62,383 nucleotides of DNA, taken from Bradyrhizobium sp. Its GTDB lineage: Bacteria > Pseudomonadota > Alphaproteobacteria > Rhizobiales > Xanthobacteraceae. The stretch is from the NCBI GenBank assembly GCA_028290305.1, contig JAQGKC010000469.1:1-62383 (forward strand), given 5' to 3'. Shown here piece after piece: positions 25,054 to 34,648 of the stretch. A program made the translations under genes and the position numbers. Under the pieces are notes generated by a model. The model did no database searches, was not told where the DNA came from, and saw only the letters and a list, made by a program, of their open reading frames with translations. Position 1 is the first letter of the stretch. Every line of letters starts with the position of its first letter.

Positions 25054-25776
25054 ATGAACGCAAAGAAATATGCTGCCGAAGCGATCGGCACGTTCTGGCT
25101 GACATTTGCTGGATGCGGCAGCGCCGTCATTGCGGCCGGATTCCCGCAGGTCGGTATCGGCCTGCTCGGCGTGTCGCTGGCGTTTGGATTGAGCGTCGTG
25201 ACGATGGCTTATGCGATCGGTCACGTGTCCGGCTGCCATCTCAATCCAGCCGTCACCGTCGGTCTCGCCGCGGGCGGCCGTTTTCCGGCTGGACAGATCG
25301 TGCCCTATGTGATCGCGCAGGTGATCGGCGCGATAGTTGCCTCGGCGGTGCTTTATGTGATCGCGAGCGGTGCGGCCGGGTTCGACCTTGCCAAGGGCTT
25401 TGCATCGAACGGCTACGGCGAACATTCACCGGGCCAATATAGCCTGGTCACGTGCTTTATCATGGAAGTGGTGATGACCATGATGTTCCTGTTCATCATC
25501 ATGGGGTCGACCCATGGCAAGGCGCCCGCAGGCTTTGCGCCGCTGGCGATCGGGCTGACGCTGGTGATGATCCATCTGGTCAGCATTCCCGTCACCAACA
25601 CGTCGGTCAATCCGGCGCGCAGCACCGGTCCGGCACTGTTCGTCGGCGGCTGGGCGCTATCACAGCTCTGGCTGTTCTGGGTGGCGCCGTTGATCGGTGG
25701 CGTGTTGGGCGGCGTGATCTATCGCTGGCTCAGCGATGAGCCGACCGGCGTCGTCGAAGGCCAAAGGCCGGCGTAA
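25054..25776 (+). CDS. aqpZ: Aquaporin Z
   Basis: This 240-residue six-helix channel has both NPA half-helix motifs: [10 protein letters not shown] (residues 62-71) and [16 protein letters not shown] near residue 190. The Cys61 and Arg of the selectivity filter are present. Length and the sequence [18 protein letters not shown] match AqpZ, which conducts water across the inner membrane and aids osmotic adjustment. GGGGAGAGCGAC precedes the ATG. It ends 24 bases before the convergent MFS gene. Confidence 0.93.
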   Translation: MNAKKYAAEAIGTFWLTFAGCGSAVIAAGFPQVGIGLLGVSLAFGLSVVTMAYAIGHVSGCHLNPAVTVGLAAGGRFPAGQIVPYVIAQVIGAIVASAVLYVIASGAAGFDLAKGFASNGYGEHSPGQYSLVTCFIMEVVMTMMFLFIIMGSTHGKAPAGFAPLAIGLTLVMIHLVSIPVTNTSVNPARSTGPALFVGGWALSQLWLFWVAPLIGGVLGGVIYRWLSDEPTGVVEGQRPA

Positions 25777-25799
25777 CCGAGAGAAGAACGCCATCGCAC

Positions 25800-27128
25800 C
25801 TAACGAGCATCGGCCGCTTGCGCGGATCGTTTCCCCGGTGCCGTTTCGCGCATCAGCGCCATGGCGGCTAATCCGATGGCGCCAGCGAACAGCATGTACC
25901 AGGCCGGCGCCAGCGCATTTCCGGTCACATGAATGAGCCAGGTGACGACGAGCTGCGCGGTGCCGCCGAAGCAGGCGATGGCGACGGCATAGATGGTCGC
26001 AAAGGTGCCACCACGGATGTTCTTGGGCAGGCCCTCCGCAAGCGCCACATAGAAGGCCGTGTAGGGAATGCTGCCAATCAGGGACAGGACCCCGAAGCCA
26101 CCCAGCAGTGCCAGGGCGCTACGTGTTTCCACGATCCACAGGAAGACCGGATAGGTCAGCAAAAGCGCGGCAAGTTGCGGCCACACCATGACAGGCCATC
26201 GCCCATAGCGGTCCGCCAGCCACCCGCCGTAAAGCGCGCCGGCGATACCGAGAGCATTGCCGACGACGGAGGTAGCGAAAGCGAGTTGAGTCGGCACCTG
26301 CAACGTATTCTCGGCATAGGTTGTCATGTATTGGGTGACGTAGGTGATGATGGTGCCGCTCGCCAGAACGAGCAGGCCGAGCACGATAATTCGTAAATTG
26401 GCGCGGATGACGCCGAGAGACTTGTCGGCGGTTTGCGCCAGGACCGTATCGGGCTCGTGCAGATGCATCGTCTCCGGCAGGCCGGCGCGCAGCCATAGAC
26501 CGAAGGGCAAGCAAACGGCGCCAAGCAGAAACGCAATGCGCCAGCCATACGATTCGAGCGCCGCCTCCGTCATCAGTTTCGAAAGCACTGCACCGACCAA
26601 AGCGCCTGCGGTCGCGGCGATTTGCTGGCTCACGGGTTGCAATGAAACCGCGAGCCCTCGCCTGCCCGGCGGTGCCGCTTCCATCAGATAGGCCGTGGTG
26701 GGTCCGACCTCGCCGCCCAACGAGAATCCCTGGACCATACGCGCGACGATGGCGATGATCGGCGCCGCGATACCGATGGTTTCGTAGGAGGGTGTCAGCG
26801 CCAACACGATGATGGCGCACCCCATCATGGCAAAGCTCAGGACCATCGCGGGCCGCCGGCCCGCCCGGTCGGAATACGATCCGATCACGATCCCGCCGAT
26901 CGGCCGGGTAACGAAGCCGGCCCCGAATGTCGCCAGCGACAGCATGAGGCTGGCAAACTGGCTGTGCGAGGGAAAAAATGTGTGGCCGATCTGGATCGCG
27001 AAAAAGCTGTACGTGATGAAATCGTAGAACTCGAGCATATTGCCGATGGTAACGGCAAGCGTGCCGCGACCGATAAAAGGCGGCGGCTCCGGCCCGACCG
27101 CGGACTCCCGTGAGAATTGTTCTGCCAT
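25800..27128 (-). CDS. MFS transporter, metabolite:H+ symporter (MHS) type
   Basis: This protein of about 442 residues has twelve membrane helices. The start MAEQFSRESAVGPEPPPFIG leads to TIGNMLEFYDFITYSFFAI, the typical entry of MHS-family symporters (ProP/KgtP-like). The cytoplasmic signature SYSDRAGRRPAMVLSF lies between helices 2 and 3, with FSLGGEVGPTTAYLMEAAP after it. ATG 27128 is preceded by GTGAGATCA; the frame's earlier GTG is less likely. Substrates of this family are dicarboxylates, aromatic acids or osmolytes. It diverges from the Rieske/amidohydrolase module by about 200 bases, suggesting possible functional linkage. Confidence 0.85.
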   Translation of the reverse strand: MAEQFSRESAVGPEPPPFIGRGTLAVTIGNMLEFYDFITYSFFAIQIGHTFFPSHSQFASLMLSLATFGAGFVTRPIGGIVIGSYSDRAGRRPAMVLSFAMMGCAIIVLALTPSYETIGIAAPIIAIVARMVQGFSLGGEVGPTTAYLMEAAPPGRRGLAVSLQPVSQQIAATAGALVGAVLSKLMTEAALESYGWRIAFLLGAVCLPFGLWLRAGLPETMHLHEPDTVLAQTADKSLGVIRANLRIIVLGLLVLASGTIITYVTQYMTTYAENTLQVPTQLAFATSVVGNALGIAGALYGGWLADRYGRWPVMVWPQLAALLLTYPVFLWIVETRSALALLGGFGVLSLIGSIPYTAFYVALAEGLPKNIRGGTFATIYAVAIACFGGTAQLVVTWLIHVTGNALAPAWYMLFAGAIGLAAMALMRETAPGKRSAQAADAR

Positions 27129-27329
27129 TGATCTCACTTATCCGGCCGCTGCCGATATCTGGCCCGTGGACCTGCTGCTCGCGATACGCGCCGCGTATCG
27201 CTCCATCTAAATATAGTATTGGCGGTTCGATCAAGTGCCGCCGAGGATATCGCGGCAAACCCTTCCGAAGTGGGGGTGTGCGACCGGTAAAATCCGCAAA
27301 TGCGGCAAGAAAATTGGGAGGAAAAGCGG

Positions 27330-27695
27330 ATGGCCGAATACATGGCGGGCAATGTCGGCGACTACGCCGATGGCGACCGCAAGGTGGTCGTGTGCGGAGA
27401 CTCGGAAGTCGGCGTGTTCCGGATCGGGGACGAATTTTACGCCTGGCATAACCGATGCGCGCATCGCGCCGGCCCGGTCTGCCAGGGCCGCGTCATGAAG
27501 CGCGTGCTCGAGCCCGTTGCTGGCGACAAGACCACGCGGACGCAACAATACGACGAAGCCGAAAGCAACATCGTCTGTCCCTGGCACGGCTACGAATTCA
27601 GCATCAAGACCGGATTCCATCAAGGCAACAGCCGGGTGCGGTTGCGCAAGGCCGAGTTCACGATCCGGGACGGAGAGATTTATGTCAGCGTCTAA
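27330..27695 (+). CDS. Rieske [2Fe-2S] protein
   Basis: This is a 121-residue single Rieske domain. The cluster ligands are complete: CAH at Cys43-His45 (NRCAHRAGPVC) and CPWH at Cys83-His86 (IVCPWHGYEFSIKTG). An insertion between them (KRVLEPVAGDKTTRTQQYDE) is longer than in most ferredoxin-type Rieske proteins. No signal peptide is present, so it is cytoplasmic and is probably the electron donor or a subunit of an oxygenase or other redox step. ATG 27330 has GGGAGGAAAAGCGG upstream. The stop overlaps the next gene by 14 bases, and three genes are chained by overlaps. Confidence 0.87.
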   Translation: MAEYMAGNVGDYADGDRKVVVCGDSEVGVFRIGDEFYAWHNRCAHRAGPVCQGRVMKRVLEPVAGDKTTRTQQYDEAESNIVCPWHGYEFSIKTGFHQGNSRVRLRKAEFTIRDGEIYVSV

Positions 27696-28041
27696 CCAGG
27701 ACCGCAGGAATGATCTCTATGGCTGGATCGATTCCGCCGCGCCGGAATTGCTGCGCGCCTCGCGGGAACTTGTCGAGAAAGGCGAAGCATCCCGCGTATC
27801 GGATGAAGCTGTCGCGCAAATCCTGACCGCGGCGATACGCCTCTATGTCGCGAAATCGGATGGCGAGGAACGCACTTTCCCGCCGATCGCAGGAACACGC
27901 GACAGCGAGATGACTCCCACCGAATTGTTGTCGGCGGTCTCGGAGATGCTGCGCGCGATGCATCTCGGCCCGATGGAGCTGGCGCTCTGGTATCGCCGGC
28001 GCCCGGACGAAGACACCTATTCCCCAGGAAAAGCATCATGA
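27682..28041 (+). CDS. Hypothetical protein of the Rieske/amidohydrolase operon
   Basis: This 119-residue soluble helical protein begins MSASNQDRRNDLYGWIDSAA and contains KGEASRVSDEAVAQILTAAI and TELLSAVSEMLRAMHLGPME, ending in a basic/Pro tail. It starts inside the last codons of the Rieske gene and its stop region overlaps the ATG of the amidohydrolase (ATGA type), so it is co-translated with both. No domain is recognised. The constant context suggests a small accessory subunit of the same enzyme system. Confidence 0.75.
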   Translation: MSASNQDRRNDLYGWIDSAAPELLRASRELVEKGEASRVSDEAVAQILTAAIRLYVAKSDGEERTFPPIAGTRDSEMTPTELLSAVSEMLRAMHLGPMELALWYRRRPDEDTYSPGKAS

Positions 28042-29279
28042 ATATCCAAGGCAAGTTCGGTCCGCAATATTCGCCGGTACAGGAGATCGACGTCCACACC
28101 GACACGCGCGACATCCTCGCGCATGCCAAACGCAATGCGCTCAAGCGAGGCCTGCAGGACTGGTTCGTTTGCGACATCGACGCCCATCACGTTGAAACGG
28201 TGTCGTGGAAGGAGATTGTCACCTACATCGAAGATCCCGTCGTCCGCGACAACGCGATGCGATTTCAGGCGGAGCGGATCGGCGCCCCTCCCTATGGGCT
28301 GAACGGCGACCTCGGACTTCGCTACCAGTCGGTGGGCGGACGTATCCCGCATCAGGACGGTCAGCGCGAAATCGTCGAAGAAACCGATGTCCATCGCGAC
28401 GTCACCTTGACCCGCCGGGCGATGGATTCACTCGGCATCGACAACATGGTGGTATTCCCGACGCCGATGCTGTTTCTCGGCATGCATCCGCAGCCGGAAA
28501 TGGAGGTGTGGCTGGGCGGCGCCTACAATCGCTGGCTCATCGATCGAATCCTGTCGGGCGACGACCGGATAAAATCCCTGATCTACCTGCCGTTCAACAC
28601 TCCCCAGGAGGCCGAGCGGACCGTCGAGGAATTAGGCGACAAGAAGGGCGTGATCGGCTTCTGTGTGACCAGCACCCGCAACAAGCCGGTGCATCACAAC
28701 GATTACATGCGTCTCTATTCCATGATCGAGGAGCGCGGCAAACCACTCGCCTTTCACGCCGGCTATCATTGGCAAGATCCATCTCTTGCGACCGTCAACC
28801 GGTTTCTCGGCATGCACGCGCTGGGCTTCGTCTGGTGCAACATGGTCCACATGACGAACTGGATCCTGAACGGAATTCCCGAGCGGTTCCCGAAACTCAA
28901 GACATTGTGGGTCGAAAGCGGATTGGCCTGGGTGCCCTTCCTGATGCAGCGGCTCGACGACCAGTATTTGATGCGGCCGTCCGAGGCTCCGCAGCTCAAG
29001 CGCATGCCCAGCGAGTACATGAATCATAATTGCTTCTATACGACGCAGCCGATGGAGACGACACATCCGAAGGCGCTGGAAAATACCTTCGAGATGATCA
29101 AGGCCGAGACGCAGCTGATGTTCTCTTCGGACTGGCCGCATTTCGATTTCGACCTGCCGCAGGAAATCTGCGATCTGCCGTTCCTGACCGAACAGGCCAA
29201 GCGCAACATTCTCGGACTGAACGCGGCGCGCATTTTCAATCTCGATCCCACGCCGGTGAAGAAATTGATTGTTACCTGA
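28038..29279 (+). CDS. Amidohydrolase-family (ACMSD-like TIM-barrel) metalloenzyme
   Basis: This 413-residue enzyme has metal-ligand features of amidohydrolase_2: CDIDAHHVETVSW (residues 45-57), FHAGYHWQDP (central His pair) and LMFSSDWPHFDFD (Asp-x-Pro-His end motif). These enzymes include decarboxylases of aminocarboxymuconate and hydroxybenzoates as well as hydrolases. The long N-terminal extension before the first His and the Trp-rich barrel differ from the short LigW/ACMSD forms. It overlaps the orphan gene by four bases. Together with the Rieske protein, the MFS carrier and the LysR gene it looks like a uptake-and-breakdown module for an aromatic or N-heterocyclic acid. The substrate is unknown. 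Confidence 0.85.
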   Translation: MNIQGKFGPQYSPVQEIDVHTDTRDILAHAKRNALKRGLQDWFVCDIDAHHVETVSWKEIVTYIEDPVVRDNAMRFQAERIGAPPYGLNGDLGLRYQSVGGRIPHQDGQREIVEETDVHRDVTLTRRAMDSLGIDNMVVFPTPMLFLGMHPQPEMEVWLGGAYNRWLIDRILSGDDRIKSLIYLPFNTPQEAERTVEELGDKKGVIGFCVTSTRNKPVHHNDYMRLYSMIEERGKPLAFHAGYHWQDPSLATVNRFLGMHALGFVWCNMVHMTNWILNGIPERFPKLKTLWVESGLAWVPFLMQRLDDQYLMRPSEAPQLKRMPSEYMNHNCFYTTQPMETTHPKALENTFEMIKAETQLMFSSDWPHFDFDLPQEICDLPFLTEQAKRNILGLNAARIFNLDPTPVKKLIVT

Positions 29280-29288
29280 TCGGGGCAA

Positions 29289-29310
29289 AGCCCGCCGCAC
29301 GAAGCGGGCT
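29289..29310 (+). terminator. Possible terminator hairpin after the amidohydrolase gene
   Basis: A 7-bp perfect stem AGCCCGC/GCGGGCT with an eight-base loop lies 10 bases after the stop codon. There is no T run after it, so it may be an attenuating or RNA-stabilising hairpin rather than a true terminator. Confidence 0.4.
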
Positions 29311-29360
29311 AACTCGAAAGTCCATAATGGACAAAAAGAAAATAATGGGGGAAACGAACA

Positions 29361-30677
29361 ATGGCCACGATCGCCGTCGCGGACTACACGTCTGACCAAT
29401 TGGATCGCAGCGCCACCATCAAGAAGGTATGGCGGCGCCTGATACCCTTTCTCTTCTTGCTTTACATCTTCAACTATCTCGACCGGATCAACATCGGCTT
29501 CGCCGCTTTGTCGATGAACAAGGACCTCGTTCTGACGGCGACGACCTTCGGGCTTGCGAATTCGATTTTCTATATCGGATATGTGGCCTGCGAGATCCCC
29601 AGCAATCTTCTGATGGTGCGATATGGCGCCCGCATCTGGATCGCGCGCATTCTGATTTCATGGGGACTTGCTTCCGCCGCCACCATGCTCGTGGTCGGTC
29701 CCAACAGCCTTTATCTCGTTCGATTTCTGGTGGGCGTGCTGGAGGCAGGCTTCGTGCCGGGAGTATTGCTTTATTTGACCTACTGGATTCCAAATTCACA
29801 TCGCGCGCGCGCCAATGGCTACCTGATGATGGCGCAGCCGGTTGCGATGGTGCTTGGCGGCGGAGTTTCCGGTCTCATCCTCGATCATTTGAACGGGGCG
29901 CTGGGATTGCAGGGCTGGCGCTGGCTGTTCCTGCTGGAAGGATTGCCGGCGGTGATCCTCGGCCTGATCGCGTATGCCTATCTGACCGACAAGCCCAAAA
30001 ACGCGGCGTGGCTGCAAGAAACCGAAAAGGATGTTCTGAACTCGGTGCTCGCGGAGGATCAGCCGTCATCGAGCCGGCAGGCGAAGGTCTCGGTGTGGAA
30101 GCAGGTCACCGAGCCGAAGATCCTGCTGCTGGCCCTCGCCTATTTCTGCCTGGTCAACACCATCAATGCCAATGCCACGTGGATCCCGACCATCGTGCGC
30201 GAAGTGCTGAAAGCCTATTCGCTGTCGCAGGTCGGTTTCGTGACGGCGATACCGGCGATGTGTGCGCTGATCCTGATGCCGCTGTGGACGCGCAGTTCGG
30301 ATCGCATGCAGGAGCGTGTCTGGCATGTGGTCGCAGCGCTCGCCATGGCCGCGGCCGGATGGCTGCTGGTGATTTTCTTTCCCGAGCCCGAGTTGCGGCT
30401 GGTGGGCCTGATCTTCACGGTCTCCGGCGCATTCTGCGCCATGTCGACGTTCTGGACCTTGCCGCAAGCCTTGTTGTCGGAAGCGGCGCGGCCGGCGGGA
30501 ATTGGCCTGATCAGCGCGGTCGGCCTGCTGGGTTCGGCCGTGAGTCCCGCCGTCATCGGCTTCCTGCGCGATACGACCGGCAATTTTTCCGCAGGGCTGT
30601 TTTATGTCACGGCCTTGCTGGCGGTTTCGATCGTGCTGGTTCTGGTCGTCCCGCGACTGCGTTCGGTAGCGGCGTAA
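29361..30677 (+). CDS. MFS transporter, anion:cation symporter (phthalate/aromatic acid type)
   Basis: This 438-residue protein has twelve helices. It begins near residue 20 with KKVWRRLIPFLFLLYIFNYL and then DRINIGFAALSMNKDL, the classic entry of the ACS family (phthalate, 4-hydroxyphenylacetate, tartrate carriers). GGGGGAAACGAACA precedes the ATG. It lies 82 bases after the amidohydrolase on the same strand, behind the hairpin, and 82 bases before the LysR gene. The likely role is import of the organic acid that the Rieske/amidohydrolase module degrades, an inference from context and family. Confidence 0.88.
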   Translation: MATIAVADYTSDQLDRSATIKKVWRRLIPFLFLLYIFNYLDRINIGFAALSMNKDLVLTATTFGLANSIFYIGYVACEIPSNLLMVRYGARIWIARILISWGLASAATMLVVGPNSLYLVRFLVGVLEAGFVPGVLLYLTYWIPNSHRARANGYLMMAQPVAMVLGGGVSGLILDHLNGALGLQGWRWLFLLEGLPAVILGLIAYAYLTDKPKNAAWLQETEKDVLNSVLAEDQPSSSRQAKVSVWKQVTEPKILLLALAYFCLVNTINANATWIPTIVREVLKAYSLSQVGFVTAIPAMCALILMPLWTRSSDRMQERVWHVVAALAMAAAGWLLVIFFPEPELRLVGLIFTVSGAFCAMSTFWTLPQALLSEAARPAGIGLISAVGLLGSAVSPAVIGFLRDTTGNFSAGLFYVTALLAVSIVLVLVVPRLRSVAA

Positions 30678-30758
30678 ACGTCGGACCTGAATTCGTTCGT
30701 GTTTTTTGGCTCGATCCGATAACCTCCTCCTCTAAATTGAGGGGCATCGGACCGGAAT

Positions 30759-31667
30759 ATGATCGAGCTGCGTCAGTTTCGACAGTTTATCGCCGTTGCA
30801 GAAGAGCTCAGTTTTCGCCGCGCCGCCGATCGTCTGCATATGGCGCAGCCGCCGCTCACGGTCACGATCAAACAGATCGAGGAAGAGCTGGGAACGCTCC
30901 TGATCGAGCGCACCAATCGGATCGAGCGATTGACCCCGGCTGGCCGGGTCTTCCTCGAGGAATGCAAACGCACGGTGATCCAGGCGGAGCGCGCGGTGGT
31001 CGCGGCGCGCCGTGCCGGCGCGGGATTGAGCGGCGCGCTGCGGGTGACATTTGTGGCGAGCGCGGCGCGGGAAATCCTGCCGGCCATCCTGCGCGCGTTT
31101 CGCGAGCAATATCCCGAAGTCGAGCTGATGCTGACGGAAGGAATGACGGCGCAGCAGATCGCAAAAATCCAGGCCGATGAGGCGGACGTCGGCTTCGTGA
31201 TTCCGCCGCTTCGCGATGCCGACGGACTAAACGTCGAAGTGCTGACGAAAAACCAGATGGTCGCGGCACTTCCCGAAAATCATCCGCTGGCGCAATTCCA
31301 GTCGATCTCGTTGGCCGATCTGGCGACTGAGCCCTGGATCATTTTTCCGGCGCGGCAAGGGCCGGGCTTGCACGAACGCGTGCTCACAGCCTGCGCGCAG
31401 GCCGGCTTCGTGCCGCGGGTCGGCCAGGAAGCCTCGCAGATGGACACCATCGCCAGTCTGGTGGCCGGCGGCATGGGTGTCGGGCTGGTCAGCCGCATCA
31501 TAGCGACCGCCAGCCGGCCCGGCGTGGTGTTTCGCGATCTCACCGGAGTGGGCGCGCCGGTCGAATACGAACTGGCGATCGCCTATGGCCGCTCGACGCC
31601 GTTACTGGATGCGTTCACGACCGTGATACGATCCCGCGCGAACTGGGTGGGAGCGGCCGGCAACTAG
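30759..31667 (+). CDS. LysR-type transcriptional regulator
   Basis: This 302-residue protein has an N-terminal winged helix-turn-helix (MIELRQFRQFIAVAEELSFR, then RAADRLHMAQPPLTVTIKQI) and a C-terminal effector-binding domain of two Rossmann-like lobes (LRVTFVASAAREILPAILRA and later VASLVAGGMGVGLVSRIIAT). LysR regulators of aromatic-acid pathways (CatR/BenM/PcaQ type) share this start. It is transcribed in the same direction as the catabolic genes and next to them, so it is a candidate for their regulation, although LysR genes usually lie divergently. No promoter sites could be identified by eye. Confidence 0.92.
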   Translation: MIELRQFRQFIAVAEELSFRRAADRLHMAQPPLTVTIKQIEEELGTLLIERTNRIERLTPAGRVFLEECKRTVIQAERAVVAARRAGAGLSGALRVTFVASAAREILPAILRAFREQYPEVELMLTEGMTAQQIAKIQADEADVGFVIPPLRDADGLNVEVLTKNQMVAALPENHPLAQFQSISLADLATEPWIIFPARQGPGLHERVLTACAQAGFVPRVGQEASQMDTIASLVAGGMGVGLVSRIIATASRPGVVFRDLTGVGAPVEYELAIAYGRSTPLLDAFTTVIRSRANWVGAAGN

Positions 31668-31697
31668 GGCCGGTTCGCATACGCGTCGCAACTTCCC

Positions 31698-32891
31698 CTA
31701 CACCAATCCCAATTCCGCCGGATGGGCGCCCGCGAAGATCCGCTGAATGCTCGAAGCTTCCAGCCCAAACATGCGCTGGAATAATCCCGCGAACATCGCG
31801 CGGTAATCAGTCAGAACCGGATAGTCCCGGTTCTGGAAAAGATTGGCCTGGTCGACTTTAACCTGCTCGCCAAGGGTACGGCCGCCATTGATGCCGCCTC
31901 CCATTACCCAATAGACGCTGCCGTGGCCGTGATCGGTGCCGCGGTCGCCGTTCTCGCGGAAGGTGCGGCCAAACTCGGAGATCACGACGACCACCGTGTC
32001 TCTCCATCCCGCAGGCCCGATCTCTTCGGAAAAACCCGCCAGCGCGCGGCCGAGTTCGCCGAGACGATCGGCGAGATAACCCGTGGCCGCACCTTGATTG
32101 ACATGGGTATCCCAGCCGCCGACATCGACAAAGCCGAGGTTGAACTGCTCGCGCATCAACCGGCCGATGCGCCGCGCCGACAGTTCGAAGCCGCGCGGCG
32201 AAACCGCGCCGCGATTGGCCGCGGTCATTTCTTCTGAAATCGAGCGATAGACGTCGTCGCGAATCCTGAACCCTTCCGAGACCGACGAAGCCAGATCGCT
32301 TTGCGCATACATATTCTTGATCAGCCTAGCCTGGCGATCATCGACGCCCGGTTTGCCCACGCTGTTCAACCCGATGTTCGGAATCTGCGACTTGCCGCGA
32401 AAGATCAGCGGAAGCTGGTCGGTGAAAGAGATCGGCTTGGCGCGCGAAAGTTCAGTGGCAAGCCTGCTCATGAAGCCCGAGCGATAGTCGCGGGAGCCGC
32501 CGGCCGACTGGCCGAGTTCGATCGTGTCCTGGGTCTCGAAGTGACTCCGCGTCAGATCGTCCGACGTGCCTGCAAAGGGAACAAACGCAATCTCGCGTCT
32601 GGCCCATAACGGATAGATGCTGTCCCGCAACGCCGGGTGCAGTCCCCACTCCGCGTCAAGCGATAACGCCGCATTCGGATTGCCGGCGTCCGGCTTGGCG
32701 ATGCCGAGCGTCGGCCGCGAATTATGATAGAAGTCGCTCGACACCGGCACCACGACATTGGCGGCATCGTAGGCGCCGCGCAAGAACACCACCAGCAGCC
32801 GCGCTTCGGTCGCGGGCGCGGCCCAGACGCGGCCGGCCACCGTCATCGGAACCAGCGAAGCAAAAGCCTTGATCAGATCACGGCGATTCAT
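31698..32891 (-). CDS. DUF1501-family exported protein
   Basis: This 397-residue protein begins MNRRDLIKAFASLVPMTVAG, a Tat-type signal. The body has the DUF1501 markers LLVVFLRGAYDAANVVVPVS, PLWARREIAFVPFAGTSDDL, DTHVNQGAATGYLADRLGEL and TVVVVISEFGRTFRENGDRG, then GHGSVYWVMGGGI. DUF1501 proteins have an alkaline-phosphatase-like fold and are nearly always paired with a DUF1800 gene, as here. They are thought to act in the periplasm or envelope, but the reaction is unknown. It is intact, whereas its DUF1800 partner directly upstream (21-base gap) is broken. Confidence 0.87.
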   Translation of the reverse strand: MNRRDLIKAFASLVPMTVAGRVWAAPATEARLLVVFLRGAYDAANVVVPVSSDFYHNSRPTLGIAKPDAGNPNAALSLDAEWGLHPALRDSIYPLWARREIAFVPFAGTSDDLTRSHFETQDTIELGQSAGGSRDYRSGFMSRLATELSRAKPISFTDQLPLIFRGKSQIPNIGLNSVGKPGVDDRQARLIKNMYAQSDLASSVSEGFRIRDDVYRSISEEMTAANRGAVSPRGFELSARRIGRLMREQFNLGFVDVGGWDTHVNQGAATGYLADRLGELGRALAGFSEEIGPAGWRDTVVVVISEFGRTFRENGDRGTDHGHGSVYWVMGGGINGGRTLGEQVKVDQANLFQNRDYPVLTDYRAMFAGLFQRMFGLEASSIQRIFAGAHPAELGLV

Positions 32892-32912
32892 GGTGCATCC
32901 CTTTGGCGATGA

Positions 32913-34486
32913 TTAGCGCATGAACTCGGGCGACGACAAAAACAATGTATTCCAGTCCTGCGGCGAGATCGCCTGGTCGAGCGCGGCAAGCGTCGTCGGG
33001 CCCAGGGTCTGCCGCAATCCATTGAAGTAGAGTGCGTTCGCAATCAGCGGGAATGCCGGCTGATCGACCGCGTTCGGGATATCCGGCTTGAACAGGCCCG
33101 ACGAACCCGAGCCGATCTGCCGCGCGATCTCGAAGCGCACCATCATCTGTCCCGGCCCATCCCAGGACGCGGAGGTAAGCGCGTAACCATCCGGCGTCTC
33201 GTGAGTGAACAATCCCTCGCCCAAACGATTGAGCCAGCCCTGGATCGGCAGCGTATTGAGGATCACCTTGTCGTCATAGGCGAGGCGAACGGCCGAGAAC
33301 ACGTACTGCACGGGATCCTTGAATTTGGACCCGGACTTCAAGGACGCCACGAATTCCGACGCATGGACCATGGTGGAAAGCACCGCCGATATATCGCCGT
33401 CGGTGGTCTTGAAGGTCTGCGCCATCCGCTGCACCAGCGCCTCCGGCGGATTTTCCGAAACGAAATACGTCGCGATCTGCCGGGACAAATGCGTGGCGGT
33501 CGCGGGATGATGGACAAGGATGTCGATGGCTTCGTCCACTTCGGCCAGGCCGCGCCCCCTGATCGGATGACTTAGGAAAACCTTGTCGCCATAGTCATGC
33601 CGGGCGGGATTGAATTCGAACGCGCCCTCGCGCACCAATTGCGATTGCAGCTCCGGTTTGAGCTTGGGATCTTCCGGCTTCAGATCGATGCCTACGCCGG
33701 TTAAAATGCGGCCAGTGCCTCGACATCCGATTGCGCGTAACCGGAGCCGACGCCCATGGTGTGCAATTCCATGATCTCGCGGGCGTAGTTTTCGTTCAGA
33801 TGCCCCGCCGCGTTGTCGGCATTATCGAGATAACGCAGCATCGCCGGATGATACAAGGTAGCGACGAGCAGATCGCGGAACTTGCCGAGCGCGTGGGCGT
33901 GGATGGCGCGATCCTCATAGTCGCCGACCAGGATGCGGATGTTCGCCTTGTATTGGTGCACGTTGAAATGGTTGAACCAGAATCAGGTCATGCGTTCGCG
34001 CAATTGATCCGGCGCGTAGAGCGCGCGCAGGATGCTGCGCGCCGCCGCCTGCTTCCCCCGGTCGCTCATGGCCTGTTGATAGACCTGCTGCGCGGCCTTC
34101 TTCTGGTCGGGATCGGCAACCTGATTGGCGGACTTCGCCTGCTGGTCAAATGCTACCGCAATGTCGAATGGAAACTTGTGCACATCAGGCATGGCCTCGA
34201 TCTGCGTGCGAGCGCCGTCCGGCAATGCGCCATCGGGAGCCGGATGCAATTGTTCCTGAAGCCAGCGCTCTGTGCCGACCGCCTGCAGATGCGCCGCGCT
34301 TGACGCATTGATCCCCCATGTCAGCCGGTCGAGCAGCACCATGTCGCGGGGCGTCAACTCGGCGGCGTGTGATGGAGTAGCGCCGAGGATTCCGGCGGCC
34401 ATCACCAGTGCAGCCAACCCCAGCGAGCGGGCCGACCGGCCGCGTCGAGGTCTCGGGGGGTTTGATCCAACCAAGAATTTATTCAT
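32913..34486 (-). pseudogene. DUF1800-family gene broken by a nonsense codon and a frameshift
   Basis: The minus strand from ATG 34486 encodes a signal-type N-terminus and the DUF1800 start TPRDMVLLDRLTWGINASSA. At about 33980 the codon after RERMT is TGA, where relatives have Trp or Asp before FWFNHFNV. The next segment then reads on normally (FWFNHFNVHQYKANIRILVG, REIMELHTMGVGSGYAQSDV). At about 33700 EALA needs one extra base to continue as RILTGVGIDLKPED; without it a TAA follows. The last third, 33638-32913, is complete, with EAIDILVHHPATATHLSRQI and the usual C-terminus. Two lesions separate three open segments. The nonsense could be a one-base change of TGG. Confidence 0.85.
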
Positions 34487-34648
34487 CCTGGCGCAGCCTG
34501 CGGGCGCATCATGATTCCTGCCGTCAGTCTGACCGACAGCGCATGAACATGTTCTGAATGAAATGCATATAAATGATGACGGGAACGTTCGTTGACGCCG
34601 CGACGCGCGTCAACCGAATGGGCGTCACCTGGGTTCCCGCGCGCGCAG

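Noticed and set aside
29429..31180. 583-codon plus-strand frame inside the MFS carrier and LysR genes
   Set aside because: It runs in a shifted frame over two genes with clear families, so it is a shadow frame despite its length.
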